Below are positions 25,101-31,780 of a stretch of DNA of 50,094 nucleotides, piece by piece. The DNA comes from an uncultured Roseburia sp. (GTDB taxonomy: Bacteria; Bacillota; Clostridia; Lachnospirales; Lachnospiraceae). Each line of letters starts with the position of its first letter. Position 1 is the stretch's first letter. The notes under the pieces are model-generated. The model saw nothing but the letters and a program-made list of their open reading frames with translations. It was not told where the DNA came from and ran no database searches. The translations under genes and the position numbers were made by a program. The DNA lies in the NCBI GenBank assembly GCA_910587865.1, contig CAJUNX010000030.1, positions 1 through 50,094 on the forward strand. The letters run 5' to 3'.

Positions 25101-25741
25101 ACAAGCGTCTCCCTGCGGGACTCCTGCACCTGCCAGAACACGGCCTCCTGCCGGTCGATCGAGAACGCTGCCTGCTCCTTCCTCCCCGTCCCAAGCAGAA
25201 ATTCCTCCACCTTCGCCGCCGATGCCGGCCCCTGGCAGAGCGCCTCGTACAAAAGCATCTCCCTGTGCTCCTCCGGCTTTATGACCTGTCTGAAATTCCG
25301 GGAGAAAAACAGACGAAACGCCTCCGTCGGATTCTCCTTTGCAAGCCTCACAAAATCCCCCAGATCCCGGATCTTTCCCGCCGAAGTTTCCGCGCAAAGC
25401 CGTACAACGGACACGACAAAAGGAAGGTTATATTCCCCCTGATTACAGATCAGTACAAAATCCCCGGTCAGAATATCCCCTTCGGTCAGCCCTTCGCTGT
25501 GAAACCGATATTGAATCTTTGCCTCTTCCCCTTCCACCTGCGGCGTCAGGCACTCCATCCTCGCGTCCGGGGTATAAACAAATCCCCGAAACGGCACGTG
25601 GTTCGTGCTCGTCACCGTAAACTCTCCGGTATAATCCCTGCCCTCAGCAACCTCGGGGCAGATCCGGTCCGTGGAAAAAGAAAGAAGCGGCCTGGCTGAA
25701 TCTATGATCCCCGCCGCCATCTGCTGTATCCTTCTGCGCAA
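22154..25741 (-). CDS. DUF5717 family giant helical-repeat protein (operon gene 1)
   Basis: A 1195-residue protein that I recognise as DUF5717. The first 120 residues look like an Ig-like or Hydin-type beta domain (RDYTGEFTVTSTNHVPFRGF, LTGDFVLICNQGEYNLPFVV); a second beta region follows near 200-290. The remainder to about 1000 is alpha-helical repeats of TPR/SEL1 character. The end is again mixed beta (VVVHYRLNQGAYQTADMAEM). No signal peptide or membrane segment is present. The start is TTG 25741 with AGGTGA; an ATG at 25720 is also possible. It is the first gene of a four-gene operon, with a promoter at 25791-25819. Function unknown; a large cytoplasmic scaffold is likely. Confidence 0.82.
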   Translation of the reverse strand: MRRRIQQMAAGIIDSARPLLSFSTDRICPEVAEGRDYTGEFTVTSTNHVPFRGFVYTPDARMECLTPQVEGEEAKIQYRFHSEGLTEGDILTGDFVLICNQGEYNLPFVVSVVRLCAETSAGKIRDLGDFVRLAKENPTEAFRLFFSRNFRQVIKPEEHREMLLYEALCQGPASAAKVEEFLLGTGRKEQAAFSIDRQEAVFWQVQESRRETLVLQRSHWGYAEVRVTSDAAFLVPEKQRLTEEDFIGSSLEIAYVIREEELHAGKNYGRLSIKLPGQTICFAVCASRGKKKDWPLRPAHRKTEEARVALLGLYVDYRLKRIVTGIWASRSVELLEALTAQNPDEEMYLLMKAQVLIINRQRQEASWIMDDFKRGCKKRHTPKWGYYLYLCTLLEREPSYVDRLAGEIEELFQKNPDSSLLFWILLFVRESYYNNPIRRYRAIGQWIRMGHRSPYLYLEAYYLIWQDPYLLRKLGPFEREVLNWARKQRAITSDIALQIMHIVPELKEFDPLVLRILEECGQVSPQNAMLGVICGYLIKGQQYGKQYHGWYEAGITNGIRLTGLYEAYLMSLDTDKIGTVPKMIQMYFQYDTRLAYPQRAILFVNIIADRQRQPGIYQRYRKSMEQFAMEQIAAGHINEHLAVIYDELLKAGMVSPELAVQLARILFAHRLVCLDPGISRAVIRHEELSEPQTVTVTDGEAYFFAYTKNYSIVLEDTDGNSYYRSIRYHDEPMLHPDGYLERCMSLAPSETSYLLYDLRGSDERWAEGKRRADVCRKLLEVPEISERFRAKLAGVCIEDCRKRLPAPPDRGFTEYLKREGTDWLPAAVRRQLTLYLMEAGRYEKAYPLVKADGFEHLDEKMRMLLAGDMIVRMDFEEDDFLLGLAADAFLHGMYNEDILLYLCRYYNGPTEQMVKLWKTAEECLLDTFELEERILIQTLFTGTLVEGTARIYENYYAGGGREQVCMAYLTWSAHCYLTEDTAPPRHVFLQLKDRYYEGESLGQTCRLGLLKYLANRKHLTEKQMDLADELLSGCMEQNIYFAFYRRFPAELVRKYHLCDRYFLECRRAPDRRVVVHYRLNQGAYQTADMAEMYAGIYVREFVLFAGETLQYFITEDAERESAKKSGSVCIAEDEAAKDWGRYTQLNLMQNAWKALGESADQPDDSAGVRAKTQCGYQMKNYYGLLRLTEEAFRLL

Positions 25742-25760
25742 AACGTCACCTGCTTTTCTA

Positions 25761-25788
25761 TTGCATTTTCATCCACAATGACTATAAT
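25761..25788 (+). promoter_or_regulatory. Sigma-A promoter of the aminotransferase gene
   Basis: TTGCAT (25761-25766), 16-bp spacer, TATAAT (25783-25788), giving a leader of about 25 nt. Its -10 lies 2 bp from the -10 of the divergent DUF5717 promoter. Confidence 0.65.
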
Positions 25789-25790
25789 AG

Positions 25791-25819
25791 ATTATAAACT
25801 AAAACGGAGGAGTAATCAA
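25791..25819 (-). promoter_or_regulatory. Sigma-A promoter of the DUF5717 operon
   Basis: On the minus strand TTGATT (25814-25819), 17-bp spacer, perfect TATAAT (25791-25796). The -35 overlaps the first base of the aminotransferase start codon, so the divergent units cannot both be fully occupied. Confidence 0.65.
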
Positions 25820-26922
25820 TGATAAAACACAAAGACCATTTTCACGGAAGTGATTTGGAAACGATAGAACAGATCTACGGCATCCGCAAAGAGGAAATCA
25901 CCAGTTTTTCCGCCAACGTCAATCCGCTCGGCGTCTCCCCGCTGCTGCGCAGCGCCCTCGCCGACCGCATCGACGCCATCACCACCTACCCGGACCGGGA
26001 ATACACTTCCCTGCGGCGGTGCATCGGGGCTTACTGCGGCACGGATCCGGAGCATGTCATCGTGGGCAACGGCTCCACGGAGCTGATCTCACTTTTCATC
26101 CAGATCGAACACCCGAAAAAAGCGCTCATCGTGGGCCCCACCTACTCGGAGTATGAGCGTGAGATCGCGCTCGGCGGCGGAACGACACTCTACTACCCCC
26201 TGCGCGAAAGAGACGATTTTCACCTGAATGTCGAAGATTTTATCGCGCATCTGAACGAGAGCATCGATCTGATCGTCATCTGTAATCCGAACAATCCGAC
26301 CTCCTCAAGCATCACCGCCCGCGAGATGCGCCGGATCTTAGACGCCTGTAAAGAGCACGACATCTATGTGATGGTGGACGAGACCTATGTGGAATTCGCG
26401 GACCGCTCGTCCGAGATCACCTCCGTCCCGCTGACCAATTATTACAACAATATCGTGATCCTGCGCGGAACCTCCAAATTCTTTGCCGCCCCGGGACTCC
26501 GCCTGGGCTACGCCATAACCGGAAACCGCGATCTGATCGAAGCCATCGGCGCCAGAAAGAATCCGTGGACGATCAATTCCCTCGCCGTCGTCGCAGGGGA
26601 GATCATGTTTGCGGACACCGCATATATCGAGGCGACCCGCTCCCTGATCTCGTCCGAGCGCGCCCGGATGTTCGCGCGCTTTGACGCCCACCCGGACTAT
26701 AAGGTCTACCGGCCCGACGGCAATTTCCTGCTCGCGCGCATCCTGCGGGACGATCTGACCTCCAGCGAGCTGTTCGACCGGGCGATCCGGCAGAAAATGA
26801 TGATCCGCGACTGCTCGACCTTCCCGTTCCTCGACAGCAAATATATCCGCTTCTGCGTCATGACCCCGGAAGAAAACGACAGACTCCTCACCTGCCTCCT
26901 CGCGGATGCGGCGCACGGCTGA
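25819..26922 (+). CDS. PLP-dependent aminotransferase, HisC/CobD-like
   Basis: A 367-residue fold-type I PLP enzyme close to histidinol-phosphate aminotransferase and threonine-phosphate decarboxylase. Visible sites: FSANVNPLGVSP near the N-terminus, GNGSTELI (cofactor phosphate), CNPNNPTSSSI, VDETYVEFAD (Asp to pyridine N), the Schiff-base lysine in RGTSKFFAAPGLRLGYA, and the C-terminal Arg in KYIRFCVMT. No his or cob genes lie nearby, so the substrate cannot be named. The start is ATG 25819 after GGAGGAG. It ends at a bidirectional terminator. Confidence 0.88.
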   Translation: MIKHKDHFHGSDLETIEQIYGIRKEEITSFSANVNPLGVSPLLRSALADRIDAITTYPDREYTSLRRCIGAYCGTDPEHVIVGNGSTELISLFIQIEHPKKALIVGPTYSEYEREIALGGGTTLYYPLRERDDFHLNVEDFIAHLNESIDLIVICNPNNPTSSSITAREMRRILDACKEHDIYVMVDETYVEFADRSSEITSVPLTNYYNNIVILRGTSKFFAAPGLRLGYAITGNRDLIEAIGARKNPWTINSLAVVAGEIMFADTAYIEATRSLISSERARMFARFDAHPDYKVYRPDGNFLLARILRDDLTSSELFDRAIRQKMMIRDCSTFPFLDSKYIRFCVMTPEENDRLLTCLLADAAHG

Positions 26923-26932
26923 ACCGGACAAA

Positions 26933-26972
26933 GGGACTGCTGCGGGTATCCTTCACCCCCCGCGGCAGTCCC
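26933..26972. terminator. Bidirectional terminator between convergent genes
   Basis: GGGACTGCTGCGGG and CCCGCGGCAGTCCC (14 bp, one G-T wobble) with a 12-nt loop, followed on the plus strand by TTATTCTCTTT. It sits between the aminotransferase and the gene ending at 26973. Confidence 0.75.
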
Positions 26973-28181
26973 TTATTCTCTTTCCGTCACACTTAACAAT
27001 TCCACACAGCCCGACACACGATACAGACGGAAATTCCGCAGAAAATCCATGGTCTGCGTGTAGACCGTCTCATCCCAGTCGTCCATCAGACTCCCTTCCA
27101 GAAGATAACTCATGCCGTTGTGGTAATCCCGGCTCTCTTTCTGTTTAAAACTGCGCCACAGCTGTCTCGGCTCTTTAGGCCCCCGCCCCGCCGCCTCATA
27201 ATACTCCATCTTAAACTTCTGCTCTAACAGCCGGATCCTGCTCTCCTCACTCTGTGCATAGTGGCTCCGGTAAAGAAAGACAAACTGATTCAGTGGCTTT
27301 AACGTGAGATCCCGCATCCCGTACTGATCCTCCGGATCATTGTCCTTCTTCTGAATCCAGACAAACACACCGTGAAACGTCAGACCTCCCATTCCCCGAA
27401 ACTGCGTCTGTCCCGCAATCTTTGCGCAGGAGAGCTGCGCAAGCCCTTCCCTCGCGGCAATCCGGTCGCATGTCCGCCGGAAAAGACGCTGCATTCGCCT
27501 GCATATGTAGTAATATTTTGAGTTATAATAGGTGGTCCCGGCCCAGGAAAGACCGCAGGCTTCGACGATCCGCCTTCCCTCCCGCTCATTGCGCGAAACG
27601 CTTTTTCTTGCATTTACCCGGCAGAAAAATTCGTACAGCGCCGCGAGAATCTCCTCTTTTTTCCTGACGGAGGCCGCAAGCTTTGCGTTCTTTTCCACAC
27701 ATTTCTGATAACAGCCCAGAATCAGCTCCTCAACCGCGTATGCGTCGAGAATTCCCTCGTAAAAATCCTGCAGAATCGCCTCCGCGATGCGGTAGAGAAC
27801 GCTCGCGCTCCAGTTTCCCACACACTTTAGCTGATCGATGATATCCTCGTAAAGCTCGGAGGTCAGCGCCGTCTTTGTCCCGGCCTCATCCTCCGAGATC
27901 TCGAAGGAATCCCAGTCCGGCGGCACCGGCTGTTCTCCCTTCCGGATGATCCGGCAGTCCGCCTCATCCTTTCCGCCTGCCCCGGCGCCGCCGGAAGAAC
28001 CGCTCCCTCCCGCGCCCTGCTCCTTTTTCTGCCGTTCCTCTCTGTCCTGCCTCTTAATGTCAGAAAGAAGATGATCCAGAAACTGGATGCTCCACTGCTT
28101 TTTGCCCTCTCCGCTCTTTTTTCTGTGGCCCGCAGTCTGGGCGGAAACCTTCGATACCGCCTTTACGTTCGGCGTATCCAT
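26973..28181 (-). CDS. Conserved protein of unknown function, 402 residues
   Basis: A 402-residue protein I do not recognise. The N-terminal 130 residues are charged and low in complexity, with a Gly/Ser-rich stretch (GAGGSGSSGGAGAGG). The rest is mainly helical and rich in Arg, Tyr and aromatic residues (YYNSKYYYICRRMQRLFRRT, LNQFVFLYRSHYAQSEESRI). No signal peptide or membrane segment. It starts 2 bp after the stop of the FliD-like gene and is probably cotranscribed with it and with the LytTR gene. That context suggests a motility- or surface-related role, but nothing in its sequence shows one. Confidence 0.7.
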   Translation of the reverse strand: MDTPNVKAVSKVSAQTAGHRKKSGEGKKQWSIQFLDHLLSDIKRQDREERQKKEQGAGGSGSSGGAGAGGKDEADCRIIRKGEQPVPPDWDSFEISEDEAGTKTALTSELYEDIIDQLKCVGNWSASVLYRIAEAILQDFYEGILDAYAVEELILGCYQKCVEKNAKLAASVRKKEEILAALYEFFCRVNARKSVSRNEREGRRIVEACGLSWAGTTYYNSKYYYICRRMQRLFRRTCDRIAAREGLAQLSCAKIAGQTQFRGMGGLTFHGVFVWIQKKDNDPEDQYGMRDLTLKPLNQFVFLYRSHYAQSEESRIRLLEQKFKMEYYEAAGRGPKEPRQLWRSFKQKESRDYHNGMSYLLEGSLMDDWDETVYTQTMDFLRNFRLYRVSGCVELLSVTERE

Positions 28182-28183
28182 GA

Positions 28184-28948
28184 TCAGCCTTTCGTACTGT
28201 AACGGCTCCCTGTCATATTTCCGTAAGAGCTGTCACTCGTGCCGTAACGGCTGTAAATCGAGCTGAGCGTATAGCTTTCTTTTTCCAGCCGGCTGATCTG
28301 CTCCTTCGCATTCTCTCCGACGGTTTCCGAGAGCGTCTTAAGCTTCTTCATCAGACTGCTTTCGCTTCCAAAGGTGCTCTTAAGCTCCGAATACTCCGCC
28401 TGCTTTAAGATCTTTGCATCCAGACTTAACAGGCCCTTGCTGTCTTTCGTGATCCCGAATTTTTTTAGTTCGGCGGCATGGGAAGCAATCTCTTCCTTCA
28501 GCTTTTTGGCCAGCTCCGCATCTTCTTTCTGCCCGGATGCCGTCAGCTTGCGCATCATGACATTGTACTCGCTCACAAAGCCGGAAATCTCTTTCTCAAC
28601 GGCCTCGCGCATCTCCTCTCCCTGTGCAAAGAGAGAGTCCTCACCGTCGGCATACAGCGCATTCAGATGCTTCGTGACGCGTTCCGCCGCCAGCTTCATC
28701 GTTTCGTATTCATAGCGTTGCTTCTGGTTCTCCGCGAGCTTCTCCCCTGTCATCGAGGTATCGCCGTTTAACTTGCGCAGAATATCCATCAGTGAGCTGC
28801 CGGTTTTTGAAACCACGCCGCCGCGGCCTGACGTCGAACCGTTTGCACGCAGTCCGGTCTTATTCTGTTTTACCGCCAGCGCCTTTGCCTTTACCAGCCG
28901 CTTCGTCCGTGCCCCTGTAATCACGGCATTGATTCTGCTTATACTCAT
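28184..28948 (-). CDS. FliD C-terminal-like protein
   Basis: A 254-residue protein without a signal peptide. The central part resembles the C-terminal coiled-coil region of the flagellar cap protein FliD: FVSEYNVMMRKLTASG, then LKKFGITKDSKGLLSLDAKI (compare FliD 'FvdayN..l..l', 'lgI..d..G.LslD...l'). Residues from about 80 to 235 are helical. FliD itself is about 450-600 residues and has N-terminal and folded domains that are absent here. It may be a shortened FliD-like cap, chaperone or adhesin. The start ATG 28948 follows CAGGGGAGAG. The similarity is weak and is my own alignment by eye. Confidence 0.6.
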   Translation of the reverse strand: MSISRINAVITGARTKRLVKAKALAVKQNKTGLRANGSTSGRGGVVSKTGSSLMDILRKLNGDTSMTGEKLAENQKQRYEYETMKLAAERVTKHLNALYADGEDSLFAQGEEMREAVEKEISGFVSEYNVMMRKLTASGQKEDAELAKKLKEEIASHAAELKKFGITKDSKGLLSLDAKILKQAEYSELKSTFGSESSLMKKLKTLSETVGENAKEQISRLEKESYTLSSIYSRYGTSDSSYGNMTGSRYSTKG

Positions 28949-29004
28949 CTCTCCCCTGTCTCCCTTCTGATTTTCCTTTTACCGGCTCTTTTCTGGCCGT
29001 ATGT

Positions 29005-29595
29005 TTATCGCATTCTCTTATTCCTGCCGGGAAAACGCGCATACGCCGCCGAAAACGCGTTGTATTTGCTCTTTGCCATCAGTATCGTCTCCCCGTTTTT
29101 CAAAAGGATGCTTCCCGCCTCATAGCTCTCCACCGCCGCAAGATTCACCAGATATCCCCTGTGGCAGCGGAAAAATCCGTCCCCGAGCAGTTCCTCGGTC
29201 TCCCGCATCTTCGCGTAATAGGCAATCTGACTGTTTTTTAAGTGCAGCACCACCTTCCGCCCCATGTTCTCCGCGTAATAAATCCGCTCCGGATCAATGC
29301 GGTAATAGCTTCCGCCCGCACGCACGAGCACGGTCTCTTTTTCCCGCGGCAGCCTGTCGTCTCCGGCATGCCGGATCAGCTCCTCCAACAATTCTTTTTT
29401 AATCCGGACGCTTACTTTTGCGCCCTTTCCCTTCTGCGTGTGTTTTATGAGCAGAATATCATATTCACGCTCTTCATCCGGCAATAATTCTCCGTTTTCC
29501 ATCGCGCAGATCCCGCTCTTAACGTACACGCCGGTTCTCGCTTTTAAATATTCCTCCACCGCCGTCCCGTCCTCGCAAACCGCTATCTGCAGCAC
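29005..29595 (-). CDS. LytTR-domain regulator with degenerate receiver
   Basis: A 196-residue regulator. The C-terminal half (about 90-190) is a LytTR DNA-binding domain (GGSYYRIDPERIYYAENMGR, KMRETEELLGDGFFRCHRGYLVNL, LKNGETILMAKSKYNAF). The N-terminus keeps the start of a response-regulator receiver (QIAVCEDGTAVEEYL) but the part that should carry the phospho-acceptor Asp is reduced to YDILLIKH, and the domain is too short (about 60 residues). It is probably controlled by something other than phosphorylation. The start is GTG 29595 with GGAGG 7 nt upstream. It is the first gene of an operon with a sigma-28-like promoter. Confidence 0.85.
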   Translation of the reverse strand: MLQIAVCEDGTAVEEYLKARTGVYVKSGICAMENGELLPDEEREYDILLIKHTQKGKGAKVSVRIKKELLEELIRHAGDDRLPREKETVLVRAGGSYYRIDPERIYYAENMGRKVVLHLKNSQIAYYAKMRETEELLGDGFFRCHRGYLVNLAAVESYEAGSILLKNGETILMAKSKYNAFSAAYARFPGRNKRMR

Positions 29596-29674
29596 TCATA
29601 TTCCTCCCCGACCCGGTCCTCCCTGTCCCATCTTCGCAATCCATGCACTTTTGCCAAAACCAGTCTTTCCTTAT

Positions 29675-29701
29675 ATATCGGCAGAAAAGAAAAATTTTAT
29701 A
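29675..29701 (-). promoter_or_regulatory. Candidate sigma-28 (SigD/FliA) promoter
   Basis: On the minus strand GCCGATAT (29675-29682) equals the Bacillus sigma-D -10 sequence. Exactly 15 bp upstream is TATA (consensus TAAA). It lies 80 nt upstream of the LytTR gene. The flagellar-type promoter agrees with the FliD-like gene in the operon. Confidence 0.5.
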
Positions 29702-29772
29702 ATTTTCGTCATGAATTGCCGGATTTTTGTAACCAGACGTGAAATTTCTTTTTTCCGTTTCTTATTTTTCAG

Positions 29773-29814
29773 TTGACATTTCATCTGTACTGTTGTATTA
29801 TTTCATTAGTACAG
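29773..29814 (+). promoter_or_regulatory. Promoter and operator of the GntR-ABC operon
   Basis: TTGACA (29773-29778), 17 bp, TATTAT (29796-29801). An inverted repeat CTGTACT/AGTACAG (29785-29791 and 29808-29814) brackets the -10. This is the layout expected for autorepression by a YtrA-type GntR regulator. Confidence 0.7.
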
Positions 29815-29832
29815 TAGTGAGGAGGTGAACAC

Positions 29833-30204
29833 ATGGCATGGAATCTGACATCCGACCGGCCTATTTTTATACAGATTGTGGATCGTATCTCGGCAGATAT
29901 CATTTCCGGGAAATACCGGCCCGGAGAGAAGCTTCCCTCGGTGCGCGACCTCGCCGGAGAGGCTGCGGTCAATCCCAATACGATGCAGAAAGCGCTCGGA
30001 GAGCTTGAGCGGACCGGACTGGTCTGGTCCCAGCGGACCAGCGGACGATTTATCACGGAGGATATGAATATGATCAGAGAGCTAAAGTCATCTGTCGCAC
30101 AGGAGAAGATCGGGGAATTCTTAACCCAGATGCAGACACTCGGCTACAGCAATGAGGAAATACTCGCCCTCATGAATCAGAATATGAAAGGAGACAGCAA
30201 ATGA
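29833..30204 (+). CDS. GntR-family transcriptional regulator, YtrA type
   Basis: A 123-residue repressor. The N-terminal winged helix of the GntR family is clear: PIFIQIVDRISADIISGKYR, PGEKLPSVRDLAGEAAVNPN, TMQKALGELERTGLV. The short C-terminal helical tail is typical of the YtrA subgroup, which controls ABC exporter operons. Its stop overlaps the start of the ATPase gene by 4 bp. The inverted repeat in its own promoter is the likely target. The start is ATG 29833 after GAGGAGGTG. Confidence 0.92.
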   Translation: MAWNLTSDRPIFIQIVDRISADIISGKYRPGEKLPSVRDLAGEAAVNPNTMQKALGELERTGLVWSQRTSGRFITEDMNMIRELKSSVAQEKIGEFLTQMQTLGYSNEEILALMNQNMKGDSK

Positions 30205-30899
30205 GCATTATCATGGAATGCAGGGATCTGACCAAACGCTTCGGCTGCCGCACGGCTGTCGATCACGTCAATCTCTCCATTGCCGGCGGACATATCATCG
30301 GGCTGCTCGGACCGAACGGCAGCGGCAAGACGACACTGATTAAAATGATGAACGGTCTTCTGACCCCGACGGAGGGATCCATCCTGATGCACGGACAGCC
30401 CGTCGGCATTGAGAGCAAGCGGCACATTTCCTATCTGCCGGATCACACCTACCTGAATATGAATCAGCGCGTGAGCGATGTCATCTCAATTTTCAAAGAT
30501 TTTTATGCGGATTTCGATCCGGCGCGCGCCTTCGATATGCTCGAAAAGCTTCAGATCAGCCCGCAGGACCGCCTAAAGACCATGTCAAAAGGCACAAAAG
30601 AAAAAGTGCAGCTCATCCTCGTCATGAGCCGCAGGGCCGATCTGTATGTGTTAGACGAGCCGATCGCCGGCGTGGATCCGGCGGCACGCGACTACATCCT
30701 GCACGTGATTCTTTCCAATTATGAACCGCAGGCGACAATCCTGATCTCGACCCACCTGATCGCGGATATCGAGCAGGTGTTGGACGAGGTGATTTTTCTC
30801 CAGAACGGACAGCTGCGGCTGGTCTCTTCCGTGGACGAGATCCGGAGCAGGCAGGGAAAATCCGTTGACACATTATTCCGGGAGGTGTTCCGATGCTAG
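30201..30899 (+). CDS. ABC transporter ATP-binding protein
   Basis: A 232-residue ATPase with Walker A GPNGSGKTT, a signature loop reading MSKGTKEKVQL in place of LSGGQ, Walker B DLYVLDEPIAGVDP, and the switch His in STHLIADIEQ. YtrB-like ATPases of GntR-linked exporters often have this altered signature. Its start overlaps gntR and its stop overlaps the permease start, so the three genes are translationally coupled. Confidence 0.9.
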   Translation: MSIIMECRDLTKRFGCRTAVDHVNLSIAGGHIIGLLGPNGSGKTTLIKMMNGLLTPTEGSILMHGQPVGIESKRHISYLPDHTYLNMNQRVSDVISIFKDFYADFDPARAFDMLEKLQISPQDRLKTMSKGTKEKVQLILVMSRRADLYVLDEPIAGVDPAARDYILHVILSNYEPQATILISTHLIADIEQVLDEVIFLQNGQLRLVSSVDEIRSRQGKSVDTLFREVFRC

Positions 30900-31711
30900 G
30901 GAAACTATTTTATCACGAATTTAAAAATACGGCAAAGATCATGCTGTTACTGTATGCCCTCGTGGGGCTGCTCACGGCGGCCAGTATCCTTGTCAGTCTG
31001 TTTGACGACCGTTTTTCCACCCTCTCCGGGCCGGTGCGCACTCTCTCCTCGGTGATTATGGGGACGATGTGCGCCATCTATGTGCTGTCGCTCTTTGCAC
31101 TGTTTGTCCTCACCATCGTCTATCTGTGCATTCATTTTTACAAGACGATGTACTCGGATCAGGGGTATCTGACCCACACACTCCCGGTCTCTCCGGTTGC
31201 CACCTTAAACGTCAAGATGTGTACCGCGCTCGTGTGGGTGCTCGGCGCCGTGGCCGTTATCTTTCTGTCCGTGTTTCTGCTGATGTTAGGCGCCAGCCAC
31301 GGTGATATTCTCCTGGAGCTGAAAGAGTTTTTCAGCCATATGACAAGAAGCCTCGACGATACCGGCCTGACGCCGCTCACGCTGCTCTGGTATGTCTTCG
31401 TCACCCTGGTCATTAACTGCCTCTCGCAGATCCTGATGGTCTACGCCTGTCTCTCGATCGGCCAGCTGTTTTCCCACAAGATCGCAGGCGCGGTCGTGGC
31501 GGGCATCGTCATCTATTTTGTCAAACGGATGATCACCGGCATCGTGACGCTGACGATCATGTTTGACTGGGTGGATACGCTTTTTTACAGCAACAGTCTC
31601 AGGCAGTTTACCACCTTTTTCTGGGCCGTCAACGGTCTGACCGCCGCATTCACCGCCGCCTTTTATGCGACATGTGTTGTAATTGTACAGAAATATATCA
31701 ATCTGGACTAA
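30893..31711 (+). CDS. ABC transporter membrane protein
   Basis: A 272-residue protein with six probable membrane segments (for example MLLLYALVGLLTAASILVSL, TMCAIYVLSLFALFVLTIVY, LVWVLGAVAVIFLSVFLLML). It is the membrane partner of the ATPase upstream. Systems of this design export or sense antibiotics or envelope stress; the substrate cannot be predicted. It ends at a strong terminator shared with the convergent flavodiiron gene. Confidence 0.88.
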   Translation: MLGKLFYHEFKNTAKIMLLLYALVGLLTAASILVSLFDDRFSTLSGPVRTLSSVIMGTMCAIYVLSLFALFVLTIVYLCIHFYKTMYSDQGYLTHTLPVSPVATLNVKMCTALVWVLGAVAVIFLSVFLLMLGASHGDILLELKEFFSHMTRSLDDTGLTPLTLLWYVFVTLVINCLSQILMVYACLSIGQLFSHKIAGAVVAGIVIYFVKRMITGIVTLTIMFDWVDTLFYSNSLRQFTTFFWAVNGLTAAFTAAFYATCVVIVQKYINLD

Positions 31712-31737
31712 GTGCATGTGCCGTCCGATTGCGAGGT

Positions 31738-31775
31738 AAACGAAAAAACGGAGCGACAGCTCCGTTTTTTCGTTT
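31738..31775. terminator. Bidirectional intrinsic terminator
   Basis: A perfect 17-bp stem, AAACGAAAAAACGGAGC and GCTCCGTTTTTTCGTTT, with a GACA loop. T-runs on either strand serve the ABC operon (plus) and the flavodiiron operon (minus). Confidence 0.92.
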
Positions 31776-31780
31776 GTCTT

